Source of the DNA: Oscillospiraceae bacterium
Lineage (GTDB): Bacteria > Bacillota > Clostridia > Oscillospirales > Oscillospiraceae
DNA: 64,000 bases
Reading direction: 5' to 3'
Assembly (NCBI GenBank): GCA_021769865.1
Contig: JAETSB010000006.1
Span: 62,001-126,000 of the forward strand
Below the pieces are notes generated by a model. It was given only the letters and a program-made list of their open reading frames with translations. It was not told the origin of the DNA and did no database searches. This document shows, piece by piece, positions 1 to 7,679 of the stretch (position 1 is the first letter of the stretch; every line of letters begins with the position of its first letter). The translations under genes and the position numbers were made by a program.

Positions 1-303
1 GGTCTCCAGGCCCTTCTGCTGGAAAAAGCTGGCCACCGACATGGCCGCGCCGCAGCAGAGCCCCCCCAGCATCAGGTCCCGGCGGGACCCGCAGGAGACG
101 CCCTCCTCCCCTTTGCCCCGCCGCCAGAGGGCCCGCAGGCCGCATAGGCCCAGCAGGAAGAAAAAGGCGATGACCGCCCGGGCGGTGTTGAAGGTGAAGG
201 GGCCCATGTAATCCGCGGCCACGCTCTGGGCCACGAAGGCGGTGCCCCAAATCATAGCCGTGATGAGGGGCAGCACATTTTGGCGAACTCGGTTGACTTT
301 CAT
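1..303 (-). CDS. EamA/DMT-family permease, N-terminal part (truncated by window edge)
   Basis: The first 101 residues of an integral membrane protein, read from an ATG at 303 with an AAGG ribosome binding site just upstream; the rest lies beyond the left edge. It begins MKVNRVRQNVLPLITAMIWG and has two hydrophobic segments (about residues 10-30 and 36-58) followed by a basic cytoplasmic loop and a third helix. The opening 'WGTAFVAQ' signature and helix spacing are typical of the drug/metabolite transporter (EamA) family, which export small metabolites. The substrate cannot be inferred. It is divergent from the DNA glycosylase gene. Family call is moderately sure because only one third of the protein is visible. 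Confidence 0.75.
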   Translation of the reverse strand, partial: MKVNRVRQNVLPLITAMIWGTAFVAQSVAADYMGPFTFNTARAVIAFFFLLGLCGLRALWRRGKGEEGVSCGSRRDLMLGGLCCGAAMSVASFFQQKGLET

Positions 304-352
304 TTTCCTTGCTCCATGCTCTCTTCTGTGATATACTAAATTTATTATGCGG

Positions 353-358
353 TCCAAG
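353..358 (-). promoter_or_regulatory. Possible -35 for the EamA gene in a divergent intergenic region
   Basis: On the minus strand TTGGAC (353-358) is followed after 16 bases by TATATC (331-336), upstream of the EamA start at 303. The -35 lies inside a near-palindrome GCGG-TCCAAGG-CCGC (350-364), which could be an operator shared with the plus-strand glycosylase gene. Weak support only. Confidence 0.3.
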
Positions 359-395
359 GCCGCACAAATTAGTATTCTAGCACCGAGGTGAGGAA

Positions 396-1016
396 ATGGC
401 AAGGCTTTCCCGTGAATTCTACGCCCAGGACACCCTGGGGGCCGCCCGGCGGCTGCTTGGCAAATACCTGATCCGCCGCCTGGACGGCGAACTTCTGGCG
501 GGGCGCATCGTGGAGACGGAGGCCTACGTGGGCCGCTGCGACAAGGCCTGCCACGCCTACCATTACCGCCGGACCGCCCGGACGGAGACCCTCTTCGCCC
601 CGCCGGGAACCGCCTATATCTACCTCATTTACGGCATGTATCACTGCCTCAACTTCGTCACGGAGCCGGAGGGAGAGCCCGCCGCCGTGCTTCTCCGGGC
701 TCTGGAGCCTGTGGCGGGGGCGGAGACCATGTCCCGTCTCCGTTACGGGGACAAGCCCCTGACGAACTACCGGAAGAAGAACTTCCTCAACGGCCCCGGC
801 AAGATCTGCCGGGCCCTGGCCCTGACCCGGGCGGAAAACGGGCTGGACCTGACGGGGGACACGCTGTTCCTCTGCGATTCCCCGGAGGACGCGGGGCTGC
901 CCCCCTTCCCGGCCCCGGCGGGGGAACGCGTCCTCACAGGCCCCCGGATCGGGGTGGACTACGCGGAAGAGGCCCGGGACTTCCCCTGGCGCTTCCGGCT
1001 GGTAAAGGAGGAGTGA
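396..1016 (+). CDS. DNA-3-methyladenine glycosylase (Mpg/AAG family)
   Basis: A 206-residue protein of the usual length for bacterial members of the eukaryotic-type AAG/Mpg family, which excise alkylated and deaminated purines as the first step of base excision repair. Diagnostic stretches are the early FYAQDTLGAARRLLGKYL, the catalytic-region GRIVETEAYVG (general-base Glu), the TLFAPPGTAYIYLIYGMYHCLN pyrophosphate/DNA contact block (residues about 68-90) and the C-terminal GPRIGVDYA. The start is set by a GAGGTGAGG site 4 bases before the ATG. It is followed 4 bases later by the HAD gene and appears to head a three-gene run. Confidence 0.95.
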   Translation: MARLSREFYAQDTLGAARRLLGKYLIRRLDGELLAGRIVETEAYVGRCDKACHAYHYRRTARTETLFAPPGTAYIYLIYGMYHCLNFVTEPEGEPAAVLLRALEPVAGAETMSRLRYGDKPLTNYRKKNFLNGPGKICRALALTRAENGLDLTGDTLFLCDSPEDAGLPPFPAPAGERVLTGPRIGVDYAEEARDFPWRFRLVKEE

Positions 1017-1020
1017 ACGC

Positions 1021-1671
1021 ATGTTTTTCTTCGATATGGACGGGGTGCTGACGGACTCCAACGGCGTGTGGAAGAAGGTGGACCGGGAGTTCCTGGCCCG
1101 CCGGGGGATGAAATACACTCACGCCTACTACGAGGGCGTGGCCCACGTCCCCCTGCCCCAGGCGGCGGTGTTCACCAAGGAGTTCTGCAAACTGACCGAG
1201 TCCTGCGAGTCCATTATCGCCGAGTGGATGGAGCTGGCGGCGGACTCCTACGCCCACGTGCCGGTGAAGCCCGGCGTCCGGGCCTACCTGAAACAGTGCA
1301 AAAGCGAGGGCCGCCGGATGGCGGTGGTGACCTCCAGCGTGCCGGAGCACTGTCACACGGCCCTGGAATCCCTGGACCTGGCGAAATACTTTGAGCGGAT
1401 TACCTTCGCCCAGGAGCTGGGGATGCAAAAGAGCAAACCGGAGGTCTGGCTGACCGCCGCCAAGGCCGCCGGGGTCCGGCCGGAGGACTGCACCGTCTTT
1501 GACGACAGCCTGGCCGCCTGCCAGGGGGCCAGGGCGGCCAGGATGCGGGTGGTGGGGGTCTACGACGGCCTCTTCGCCCAGGACGAGACGGAGATGCGGG
1601 GCTACTGCGACGTGTATCTTAAAAGTTTCGAAGAGCTCCTTTGGATGCCTGAGAGGAAGAAGCGGACATGA
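1021..1671 (+). CDS. HAD-superfamily hydrolase (phosphoglycolate phosphatase/beta-phosphoglucomutase-like)
   Basis: A 216-residue soluble haloacid dehalogenase-fold phosphatase. Motif I is FFDMDGVLTDS at the extreme N-terminus (nucleophile and acid Asp), motif II is VVTSS (about residue 102), the motif III lysine is in KSKPEVW, and motif IV is VFDDS (about residue 160). A helical cap (about residues 15-80) places it in the type I cap group. Substrate is not predictable. It starts 4 bases after the glycosylase stop behind AAAGGAGG and its stop overlaps the next start, so the three genes are probably cotranscribed. A link to nucleotide or sugar-phosphate repair after base excision would be speculation. 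Confidence 0.88.
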   Translation: MFFFDMDGVLTDSNGVWKKVDREFLARRGMKYTHAYYEGVAHVPLPQAAVFTKEFCKLTESCESIIAEWMELAADSYAHVPVKPGVRAYLKQCKSEGRRMAVVTSSVPEHCHTALESLDLAKYFERITFAQELGMQKSKPEVWLTAAKAAGVRPEDCTVFDDSLAACQGARAARMRVVGVYDGLFAQDETEMRGYCDVYLKSFEELLWMPERKKRT

Positions 1672-2279
1672 ACAATCTGGAACGCACCCTCCTCTCCGCC
1701 CGGGAAGAGGGGGAACAGCTGGCCGGGGGAACCTTTGTCCGGGAGACGGCGGAGGAGCTGGACCTCTCGGACCTCACCTTCCGCCGTGTCCGCTTTGACC
1801 ACTGCCAATTCACAGGCTGCGACATTTCCGCCGCCGCCTTTTACGAGTGCGTCTTTGAGGGCTGCGCCTTCGCCGGCTGCCGCTTCAACTCGAGCTTCTG
1901 GAGCGGCTCCGCTCTCTCCGGCTGCAAGGCCGAGGGCGGGGACTTCCGCAAGGCCCGCTTCAAGGACTGCACGCTGGACGGTCTCCGCCTCCGCTGGGCG
2001 AATTTCACCGGAGCCCTCTGGGAGCGCTGCACCCTGACGGACTGCGATTTGACGGAGAGCGCCTGCCAGGAGCTGCGGCTGGCGAAAACCGCCCTGAAAA
2101 AGGCGGATTTCACCGGGGCGGACCTCTTCCGGGCGGACCTCAAGGGCACGGACCTCTCCGGCTGTACATTAGACGGCGTGACCCTTTCCGCCTCCTGCCA
2201 GGAGCTCCGGGGCGCGAAGCTCCACGCCTCCCAGGCGGCGGTCGTGGCCCGCATCCTGGGCATTGAGATCATAGAGTAA
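1668..2279 (+). CDS. Pentapeptide-repeat protein
   Basis: A 203-residue protein whose body (about residues 25-185) is built of A(D/N)LXX-type pentapeptides, for example FRRVRFDHCQF, CVFEGCAFAGC, ADFTGADLFRADLKGTDLSG. The central residue of each unit is Leu or Phe, giving the right-handed quadrilateral beta-helix of this fold. Length and the break near the middle resemble Qnr/MfpA-type proteins, which mimic B-DNA and protect gyrase, but the pattern is not sufficient to claim quinolone protection. Cys is unusually frequent at repeat corners. The ATG overlaps the HAD stop codon (ATGA), implying translational coupling. Confidence 0.88.
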   Translation: MNNLERTLLSAREEGEQLAGGTFVRETAEELDLSDLTFRRVRFDHCQFTGCDISAAAFYECVFEGCAFAGCRFNSSFWSGSALSGCKAEGGDFRKARFKDCTLDGLRLRWANFTGALWERCTLTDCDLTESACQELRLAKTALKKADFTGADLFRADLKGTDLSGCTLDGVTLSASCQELRGAKLHASQAAVVARILGIEIIE

Positions 2280-2287
2280 TTGGGGGC

Positions 2288-2364
2288 CCCCGCAAAATCA
2301 AGGATTTTGTGGGGAAAGGAGGAAGGAACGGCGCAGAGCAAAGTCCTCGCCGCCAGGCGAGGAC
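2288..2364 (+). repeat. Two-hairpin dispersed repeat, copy A
   Basis: An imperfect hairpin (GCAAAATC...GATTTTGTGGGG) is followed by an AAGGAGGAAGGAACG linker and a second hairpin CCTCGCC-GCCA-GGCGAGG. A related element with the same order of parts lies in the opposite orientation at 5390-5467. It sits directly downstream of the pentapeptide gene, so it may act in 3'-end formation. Confidence 0.6.
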
Positions 2365-2602
2365 GGAGTGGGCGGAGTTTCTTCCGACGACGTCACGGGA
2401 GAGCCGGATATCCGGCCCTCCCGCACTTTGGTCTTATATGGCCTTTCGCCATTCCGGCGGGTATTCCCGCCCTGCCTTCATCTATCTACACCATCCCCGC
2501 CCGCCGCATGGCGGCTTTTTTGCCCTGCCGCAGCTCTTGCCGCGAAGCCGTCTCCGGGCACGGGAGGACGTATCCTGCGGGACCCCGCGGGTCCCGATTC
2601 CA
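2365..2602. other. Intergenic region with no gene
   Basis: The region between the pentapeptide gene and the convergent HtrA gene has no convincing coding frame. It contains a short GC hairpin followed by six T residues (2501-2521, stem GCCGC/GCGGC), a weak candidate terminator for the plus-strand genes. Confidence 0.4.
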
Positions 2603-3985
2603 TCAGCCGTAGAAATAGCGGAAGATGTCCTCAAAGGGGTTGTTGTAATACCCGCCGTTTCCACTGCTGTTGTTGTCGTTCCGGTTTCCGGGATACTGCT
2701 GGGCCTGCTCCTGCTGCTGGGCCTGCTCCTCCTTGGGAGCCGCGCCCCAGGTGATCTCCACGGCGACGGTGCCGTCGGGCCGGTAGACCTCCAAAGTGGC
2801 GGCGTCTCCGGCGGAGTATTTCTTCTTCGCCAGGTTCAGGTCCTCCACGGACTTGATATCCGTGTCGTCCACCTTGGTGATCACGTCGCCCATTTTCAGT
2901 CCCGCCTTGTCGGCGGCGCTGTCCGGCTCCACGTAGGTGATGAAGACTCCGGCGTCCACGTCATAGTGGTACTGGGCGGCCCAGTTCTCCGTCATGGTCT
3001 GGGGCGTGATGCCTAGGTAGGCCCGGTTGGAGACGTAGCCGTTGGCCATGATGTCCTTCACCATGGAGAACACGTCGTTCATGGGGATGGCGAAGCCCAG
3101 GCCCTCCACGGTGGTGCCGTTGGAGGACTGCGAGTACTTGGCGGAGACGATGCCCACCACCTCGCCATACTGGTTGAAGAGGGGCCCGCCGGAGTTGCCG
3201 GGGTTGATGGAGGTGTCCGTCTGGATCATGTTAAAAGGCGTCCCGTCCACGTTGATGGCCCGGTCCACGCAGGAGACCATGCCGCCGCTCATGGAGAAGG
3301 TCAGTTCGCCCAGGGGGTTGCCGATGGCCAGCACGTGGTCCCCCACGTTCAGCTCGCCGCTGTCCCCCAGGGTGACGGGCTGGAGGTCCGTGGCCTCCAC
3401 CTTGATGACGGCGATGTCGTAGTCCTCCTCGCCGCCGATATACTGGGCGGAGAACTCATCCCCGTTGTACAGGGTGACCGTCACGGTCTCCGCGCCCTTT
3501 ACCACGTGGTAGTTGGTGAGGATGTAGCCGTCCTTGCTCAGCACGAAGCCGGACCCGGCGGAGGCGGACTGCACCGGCTGGCCGAAGAAGTTGTACCCGG
3601 CGGTGGCGGAGGTGCGGATGGACACCACGCTGTTCACATTGGCCGCGTAGACCTCCGCGTCGCTCATGGCCGTTTTGCCATCCACGCTGCGGAGGGCCAC
3701 CTGGGTGGCGGGGCGGCTGGAGACGTTGATCTCGCTCTCGTTCCCCTTTCCCTGGGACATGGCCCACACGGCGCCGCCGCCCGCCGCGCCGCCAAGCAAT
3801 GCGCAGACCAGGGCCAGGGCGGTGATCTTCAGGCCCAGGCGGTTCTTCCTCACAGGCTTCACCTCGAATTCGGACCCCTGGGGGCCGGGCTGTCCGCCGG
3901 GACGGACGGTCTCCCGCTGGTGGGAGAGCTCGCTGCCGTCCTTGCGGTAGGTGTAGTTGTACAGATTGTGTTCGTCGTTATACAT
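2603..3985 (-). CDS. HtrA/DegP-like membrane-anchored serine protease with PDZ domain
   Basis: A 460-residue protein. A polar N-terminal cytoplasmic tail (about 1-50, rich in Gln, Arg and Pro) is followed by one transmembrane helix (LKITALALVCALLGGAAGG), a trypsin-like domain (about 100-300) and a C-terminal PDZ domain (about 330-425). The catalytic triad is visible as the His of TNYHVVKG, the Asp of DYDIAVIKV and the Ser of NPGNSGGPLF. The tail after the PDZ is Gln/Asn-rich. The layout matches Firmicute HtrA/YkdA/YvtA, which degrade or refold misfolded exported proteins. Start chosen at the ATG behind AAGGAGG; an ATG 18 bases upstream lacks a site. Monocistronic. Confidence 0.95.
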   Translation of the reverse strand: MYNDEHNLYNYTYRKDGSELSHQRETVRPGGQPGPQGSEFEVKPVRKNRLGLKITALALVCALLGGAAGGGAVWAMSQGKGNESEINVSSRPATQVALRSVDGKTAMSDAEVYAANVNSVVSIRTSATAGYNFFGQPVQSASAGSGFVLSKDGYILTNYHVVKGAETVTVTLYNGDEFSAQYIGGEEDYDIAVIKVEATDLQPVTLGDSGELNVGDHVLAIGNPLGELTFSMSGGMVSCVDRAINVDGTPFNMIQTDTSINPGNSGGPLFNQYGEVVGIVSAKYSQSSNGTTVEGLGFAIPMNDVFSMVKDIMANGYVSNRAYLGITPQTMTENWAAQYHYDVDAGVFITYVEPDSAADKAGLKMGDVITKVDDTDIKSVEDLNLAKKKYSAGDAATLEVYRPDGTVAVEITWGAAPKEEQAQQQEQAQQYPGNRNDNNSSGNGGYYNNPFEDIFRYFYG

Positions 3986-4207
3986 AATCGGTTCCTCCTT
4001 CATTATGTATCCCGTTTCTTCCGTTCTTAGAAGCTAAGATAACAGGGAACTGTGTCGAACGTGTGAACTGGGATTGTCTGGTTTTTAAATTCTGCGGAAG
4101 CCCGCCGCCTGCGGCTGAGGTCTTCCCCGATTTGATGGGCTTAGTATAGGCGGGAGAACTTAAAACTTGCTGAAAGAAGTTTGAAGGATTTTTGAACATG
4201 GAACCTC

Positions 4208-4236
4208 TTGCCAGCCGGGGACGGCTGTGGTATCAT
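4208..4236 (+). promoter_or_regulatory. Sigma-A promoter for the Cys/His repeat gene
   Basis: TTGCCA (4208-4213), 17-base spacer, TATCAT (4231-4236). Transcription would begin near 4243, 30 bases before the ATG at 4273, which excludes a longer in-frame N-terminus starting at 4192. Confidence 0.6.
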
Positions 4237-4272
4237 AAAGATAGAATTTTCACCTTCAGGAGGTCGTCTGCT

Positions 4273-4959
4273 ATGAAGCTGAAGAAGATGTTTCTCTATG
4301 TCCTGGCCCTGGCGCTGCTGACGCTGCCCGTCTCCGCCCACGGCCACCACGGCGGCGGCTGCCACGGGCGGCCCGTCCGGCCCGCTCAGCCCGCCAATCC
4401 CACCGTCACCGTCTGCAAGGTGGAGGGCTGCACCGTCGCCGGGCGGCACGTCCATGGCGGCGTCACTTACTGCGGCTATCCCCACGAGAGCGGCGTCTGC
4501 GACAACAACTGCTGCGGCTTATGCCCGCTGGAGGGCTGCCCCGAGACCGGGCGGCACACCCACAACGGCGTCGCCTACTGCGGCTATCCCCACGAAAACG
4601 GCTTTTGTGACGGGAACTGCAAGGCCCTCTGCCCCGTGTACAACTGCCCCATCGACGGGCGGCACGTTCACGACGGCGTCACCTACTGCGGCTATCCCCA
4701 CTGCAACGGCTTCTGTGACGGCCGCTGCCGCCCCCTGTGCACCGCCGACGGCTGTACCATCGAGGGGAGGCACGACCATAACGGCGTCCGCTGCTGCGGC
4801 TACTGCCACCTGGACGGCTTCTGCGACGGCACCTGCCGAGCCCTGTGTCCTGTGGAGGGCTGCACGGTCGAGGGGCTCCACACCCACAGCGGCGTCTCCT
4901 ACTGCGGGGACCACCATTCCCATGGCTTTTGTGAGGGCGTCTGCCATTACTGCCCGTGA
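4273..4959 (+). CDS. Secreted protein of five tandem 36-residue Cys/His-rich repeats
   Basis: A 228-residue precursor. Residues 1-23 are a signal peptide (MKLKKMFLYVLALALLTLPV, cleavage near SAHG), then a His/Gly linker (24-48) and five repeats from residue 50 to the end. Each repeat is 36 residues (last one 35) and follows the pattern GC-x4-GRH-x-H-x-GV-x-YCGYPH-x2-GFCDG-x-C-x3-CP, with about five Cys and three His each. Such density suggests bound metal (zinc likely) or disulfide-stapled modules outside the cell; neither can be told from sequence. I do not recognise a named family. The start is fixed by an AGGAGG site, the promoter at 4208-4236 and the signal peptide. A strong terminator follows, so it is a single-gene unit. 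Confidence 0.85.
   Translation: MKLKKMFLYVLALALLTLPVSAHGHHGGGCHGRPVRPAQPANPTVTVCKVEGCTVAGRHVHGGVTYCGYPHESGVCDNNCCGLCPLEGCPETGRHTHNGVAYCGYPHENGFCDGNCKALCPVYNCPIDGRHVHDGVTYCGYPHCNGFCDGRCRPLCTADGCTIEGRHDHNGVRCCGYCHLDGFCDGTCRALCPVEGCTVEGLHTHSGVSYCGDHHSHGFCEGVCHYCP
4420..4956 (+). repeat. Five tandem 108-bp coding repeats
   Basis: The Cys/His repeats of the gene above correspond to a 108-bp period. Units start at about 4420, 4528, 4636, 4744 and 4852. The block GGCTATCCCCA is conserved in the first three copies; the fourth and fifth are more diverged (YCGYPH becomes CCGYCH and YCGDHH). Confidence 0.8.
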
Positions 4960-4977
4960 ATATCCACCCCGTTTCCG

Positions 4978-5004
4978 GGACCGCCTGACGGCGGTCCTTT
5001 TTTT
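4978..5004 (+). terminator. Intrinsic terminator after the Cys/His repeat gene
   Basis: Stem GGACCGCC/GGCGGTCC with loop TGAC followed by seven T residues, 19 bases after the stop codon. Confidence 0.9.
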
Positions 5005-5109
5005 GCCAAAATTTTCAGCCCGCCAAAGCGCGCATACTCTTTTCGTTCCGGCGCACACTAGGAGGGCGCTGACGAGGCACAACGAACTCTCTCCTTTCAC
5101 CGCGGAAAC

Positions 5110-5144
5110 GCGCTGAGGGGAAAGGCGGGACAGCCCCTCAGCGC
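5110..5144 (+). repeat. Inverted repeat upstream of the DUF1540 gene
   Basis: Perfect 11-bp stem GCGCTGAGGGG/CCCCTCAGCGC with a 13-base loop, ending 33 bases before the DUF1540 start. Only TTT follows, so it is either a weak terminator or a leader hairpin. Confidence 0.5.
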
Positions 5145-5177
5145 TTTGAAAAATCTTCACGCGGGAGGACCAAACTC

Positions 5178-5366
5178 ATGACCAACTGCACCAACGGCGG
5201 CTGCGCCTGCACGCCCAATCAGAGCATCAAATGCACGGTAAACAACTGCGCCAACCACTGCCAGGACAACGAGTACTGCGGCCTGAGCACCATTCAGGTG
5301 GGCACTCATGAGTCCAACCCCACCATGGTGGAGTGCACCGACTGCCAGAGCTTCAAGCTGAAATGA
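5178..5366 (+). CDS. DUF1540 domain protein
   Basis: A 62-residue Cys-rich protein carrying the DUF1540 pattern: CTVNNCANHCQDNEYCGLSTIQVG with a C-terminal CTDC pair. Members are common in spore-forming clostridia and probably bind metal through the four to six conserved cysteines; function is not established. An additional N-terminal block (CTNGGCAC) precedes the core. The ATG is preceded by GGGAGG at 10 bases. It lies between two hairpin-bearing intergenic regions and appears to be monocistronic. Confidence 0.88.
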   Translation: MTNCTNGGCACTPNQSIKCTVNNCANHCQDNEYCGLSTIQVGTHESNPTMVECTDCQSFKLK

Positions 5367-5389
5367 GTTAGAACGGACTGCGCTGTGCG

Positions 5390-5467
5390 AATCCCGCCCT
5401 GCGGGCAGGCTTTGCGCCGCTGCGTTCGTTCTTCCTCTCCCCACAAAATCTGCGGATTTTGTGGGGG
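5390..5467 (-). repeat. Two-hairpin dispersed repeat, copy B (inverted relative to copy A)
   Basis: Read on the minus strand it has hairpin CCCCACAAAATC...GATTTTGTGGGG, an AGGAAGAACGAACG linker and a second hairpin CCTGCCC-GCA-GGGCGGG, the same arrangement as 2288-2364 with substitutions in both hairpins that keep the pairing. Confidence 0.6.
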
Positions 5468-5491
5468 TACATATAGAAAGGAGGCGGCGGC

Positions 5492-5845
5492 ATGAAAGCA
5501 GCCTGGACGGCCCGGCTGGCGGGGGGCGCGGCGGGCCTGGCCAACGGATTGTTCGGCGGCGGCGGGGGCATGGTGTTCCTGCCCATCCAGTCCCGGTGGG
5601 GGGACCTCAGCCAGCGGAAGCTCTACGCCACCTGCGTGGGGGTCATCTTCCCCGTGTGCCTGGTGTCGGCGGCGGTGTACCTCTGGAAAGGCGGCGTGTC
5701 CCTGATGGAGGCCCTGCCGTACCTGGCCGGGGGGCTCATCGGCGGGTGGCTGGGGGGAAAGCTCTACGGAAACATCTCCACGAAGCTTTTAAAATGGCTC
5801 TTCGCCGCCTTTCTCTTCTACGCGGGGGTGAAGTATCTGCTATGA
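5492..5845 (+). CDS. TauE/SafE-family membrane protein, first half-length copy
   Basis: A 117-residue protein with four hydrophobic helices. The glycine-rich opening GLANGLFGGGGGMVFLPI is the duplicated signature of TauE/SafE (sulfite/organosulfonate exporter) proteins, whose full-length members (about 250 residues) hold two such halves. Here each half is a separate gene; the second one begins within this stop codon. The RBS AAAGGAGG precedes the ATG at 7-8 bases. Cargo is unknown; the family moves organic or sulfur anions. Confidence 0.85.
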   Translation: MKAAWTARLAGGAAGLANGLFGGGGGMVFLPIQSRWGDLSQRKLYATCVGVIFPVCLVSAAVYLWKGGVSLMEALPYLAGGLIGGWLGGKLYGNISTKLLKWLFAAFLFYAGVKYLL

Positions 5846-6213
5846 TGGACTGGCTGATCCCCTTCCTCTGCGGCCTGGGAGCCAGCGTCATCTCCGCCTG
5901 GGGCGTGGGCGGCGGGACGCTGCTGCTGCTGGTGATGACCCTCTTTCTGGGGGTGGACCAGCGGACGGCCCAGGGGGTGAACCTGCTGTTCTTCCTCCCC
6001 ACCGCCGCCAGCGCCCTGGTCTGCCACGCCAAGGGCGGCTACCTGGACAAGCCCACGCTGAAGGCCGCCGTGCCCGCGGCGGTGATGGCCGCCCTCATCG
6101 GCGCCTGGATCTCCAACGCCGTGGACGTGGAGGTTTTGCGCAAGCCCTTCGGGGTGTACCTCCTCCTCTCGGGGATAAGCCTGGTGTGGCCGAAAAGGGA
6201 AAAAGCAAAATAA
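5842..6213 (+). CDS. TauE/SafE-family membrane protein, second half-length copy
   Basis: A 123-residue four-helix protein starting at the ATG in ATGATGG that overlaps the previous stop. It repeats the family signature as ASVISAWGVGGGTLLLL followed by TAQGVNLLFFLPTAASAL, the region that in full-length TauE/SafE proteins lines the substrate path. It ends with a basic KREKAK tail. The two half-proteins probably form a heterodimer that replaces one internally duplicated transporter. A terminator hairpin follows directly. Confidence 0.85.
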   Translation: MMDWLIPFLCGLGASVISAWGVGGGTLLLLVMTLFLGVDQRTAQGVNLLFFLPTAASALVCHAKGGYLDKPTLKAAVPAAVMAALIGAWISNAVDVEVLRKPFGVYLLLSGISLVWPKREKAK

Positions 6214-6214
6214 A

Positions 6215-6240
6215 AGGCCGCCCTGCCGGGCGGCCTCTTT
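6215..6240. terminator. Bidirectional terminator between TauE pair and mgtE
   Basis: Stem AGGCCGCC/GGCGGCCT with loop of six. On the minus strand it is followed by TTTTATTTT, serving mgtE; on the plus strand by CTCTTT. Confidence 0.8.
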
Positions 6241-6247
6241 CTGGTTC

Positions 6248-7630
6248 TCACAGCCCCAGGATCACCGAGGCGAAGCGGAAGTAAATCAGCAGGGACAGCG
6301 CGTCCACGATGGTGGTGATAAAGGGGGAGGCCATCACCGCCGGGTCGAAACCGACGCGCTTGGCCAGCAGCGGCAGGGAGCACCCCACCAGCTTGGCGCA
6401 CAGCACCGTTCCCACCAGCGTGGCGCAGACCACCAGGGCCACCTGGGGCGTCACCGTGGGGTTTTGCAGCAGCCAGCGGTCCACCAGCATCATCTTCACA
6501 AAGTTGGCCGCCGCCAGGCACAGCCCGCAGCAGATGGAGACCCAGAACTCCTTCCACAGCACCTGAAACAGGTCGCTGAACCGGACCTCCCCCAGGGACA
6601 GGGCCCGGATGACGGCGGTGGAGGCCTGGGTGCCGCTGTTGCCGCCGGTACCGGAGAGCATGGGGATGAAGGAGGTCAGAATGGCACAGGCCATGAGGGA
6701 TTTTTCAAAGTGGGTCAGGATGATGCCCGTAAACGTGGCGGAGAGCATCAGCAGCATCAGCCAGGGGGTCCGGGCCTTCCAGGTCTCGAAAACTCCCGTT
6801 TTCAGATAGGGTTTGTCGCCGGGGAGCATGGCGGCCATCTTCTCGATGTCCTCCGTGACCTCCTCCTGCAAAACGTCGATGGCGTCGTCGACGGTGACGA
6901 TGCCCACCAGGCGGTCCTCCTTGTCCACCACCGGCAGGGCCAGGAAGTCGTACTTTCCCAGAGCACGGGCCACGGCCTCCTGGTCGTCCAGGGTCTGGAC
7001 GGCGATGAGGTTCCGCTCCATGATGTCGCCGATCACGTCGTCCTCCTCCGCCAGGAGGAGGGTGCGGATGGTCAAAAGGCCGATCAGGTGCCGCCGGTCG
7101 TCGATGACGTAGCAGATGTTGATGGTCTCCTTGTCCGGCCCCGTCCGGCGGATGCGCTTCAAGGCGTCCTCCACCGTCATGGTCTCCTTCAGATCCACGA
7201 ACTCCGTGGTCATGATGCTGCCGGCGGAGTCCTCCGGATATTTCAAGACCTCGTTGATGCTCTTGCGCATCTCCGGGTCGCAGTGGCGCAGGATGCGCTT
7301 CACCACCCCGGCGGGCATCTCCTCCACGATGTCGGCGGCGTCGTCCAGGTAGAGCTCGTCCAGGACCTCCTTCAGCTCCGTGTTGGAGAAGCTGTGGATC
7401 AGCAGCTCCTGGTCGTCGCTGTCCAGCTCCACAAAGACCTCCGCCGCCAGCTCCTTGGGCAGCAGCCGGAAGACCACCGGGACCTTCTCGTCCAGGTCCC
7501 GGCACAAGGAGGCGATGTCCGCCGCCTCCATGGGCAGCAGCAGGTCCCGGAGCTCCGCATAGCGTTTTCGGCCGTACATCTCCTCAATTTTTTCCAGCAG
7601 CTCCGTCCGATTTTCCTGCGCCTCAAACAC
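6248..7630 (-). CDS. mgtE: Magnesium channel/transporter MgtE
   Basis: A 460-residue MgtE. Order: N-terminal superhelical domain (LLEKIEEMYGRKRYAELRDLL onward, about 5-130), two CBS domains (about 135-260; VGIVTVDDAIDVL) that sense cytosolic Mg2+, a plug helix, and five transmembrane helices (about 285-460) with the pore signature GTGGNSGTQAS. I place the start at the GTG at 7630, behind AAAGGGGGT, because the promoter -10 element lies across the next upstream ATG (7681-7679), making longer forms impossible from that promoter. It is the only gene of its transcript and is divergent from the GH13 gene. Confidence 0.95.
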   Translation of the reverse strand: MFEAQENRTELLEKIEEMYGRKRYAELRDLLLPMEAADIASLCRDLDEKVPVVFRLLPKELAAEVFVELDSDDQELLIHSFSNTELKEVLDELYLDDAADIVEEMPAGVVKRILRHCDPEMRKSINEVLKYPEDSAGSIMTTEFVDLKETMTVEDALKRIRRTGPDKETINICYVIDDRRHLIGLLTIRTLLLAEEDDVIGDIMERNLIAVQTLDDQEAVARALGKYDFLALPVVDKEDRLVGIVTVDDAIDVLQEEVTEDIEKMAAMLPGDKPYLKTGVFETWKARTPWLMLLMLSATFTGIILTHFEKSLMACAILTSFIPMLSGTGGNSGTQASTAVIRALSLGEVRFSDLFQVLWKEFWVSICCGLCLAAANFVKMMLVDRWLLQNPTVTPQVALVVCATLVGTVLCAKLVGCSLPLLAKRVGFDPAVMASPFITTIVDALSLLIYFRFASVILGL

Positions 7631-7679
7631 GCCCGGGACCCCCTTTCGCCCCCCGAAGGGGCCTTTTCTTACGTTTCCC

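Noticed and set aside
2309-3016. 235-codon plus-strand frame downstream of the pentapeptide gene
   Set aside because: Mostly antisense to the HtrA PDZ domain; the first part spans non-coding repeat sequence.
4420-4956. CRISPR-like regular spacing
   Set aside because: The 108-bp period is a coding repeat in frame with a secreted protein; units are not identical repeats with unique spacers.
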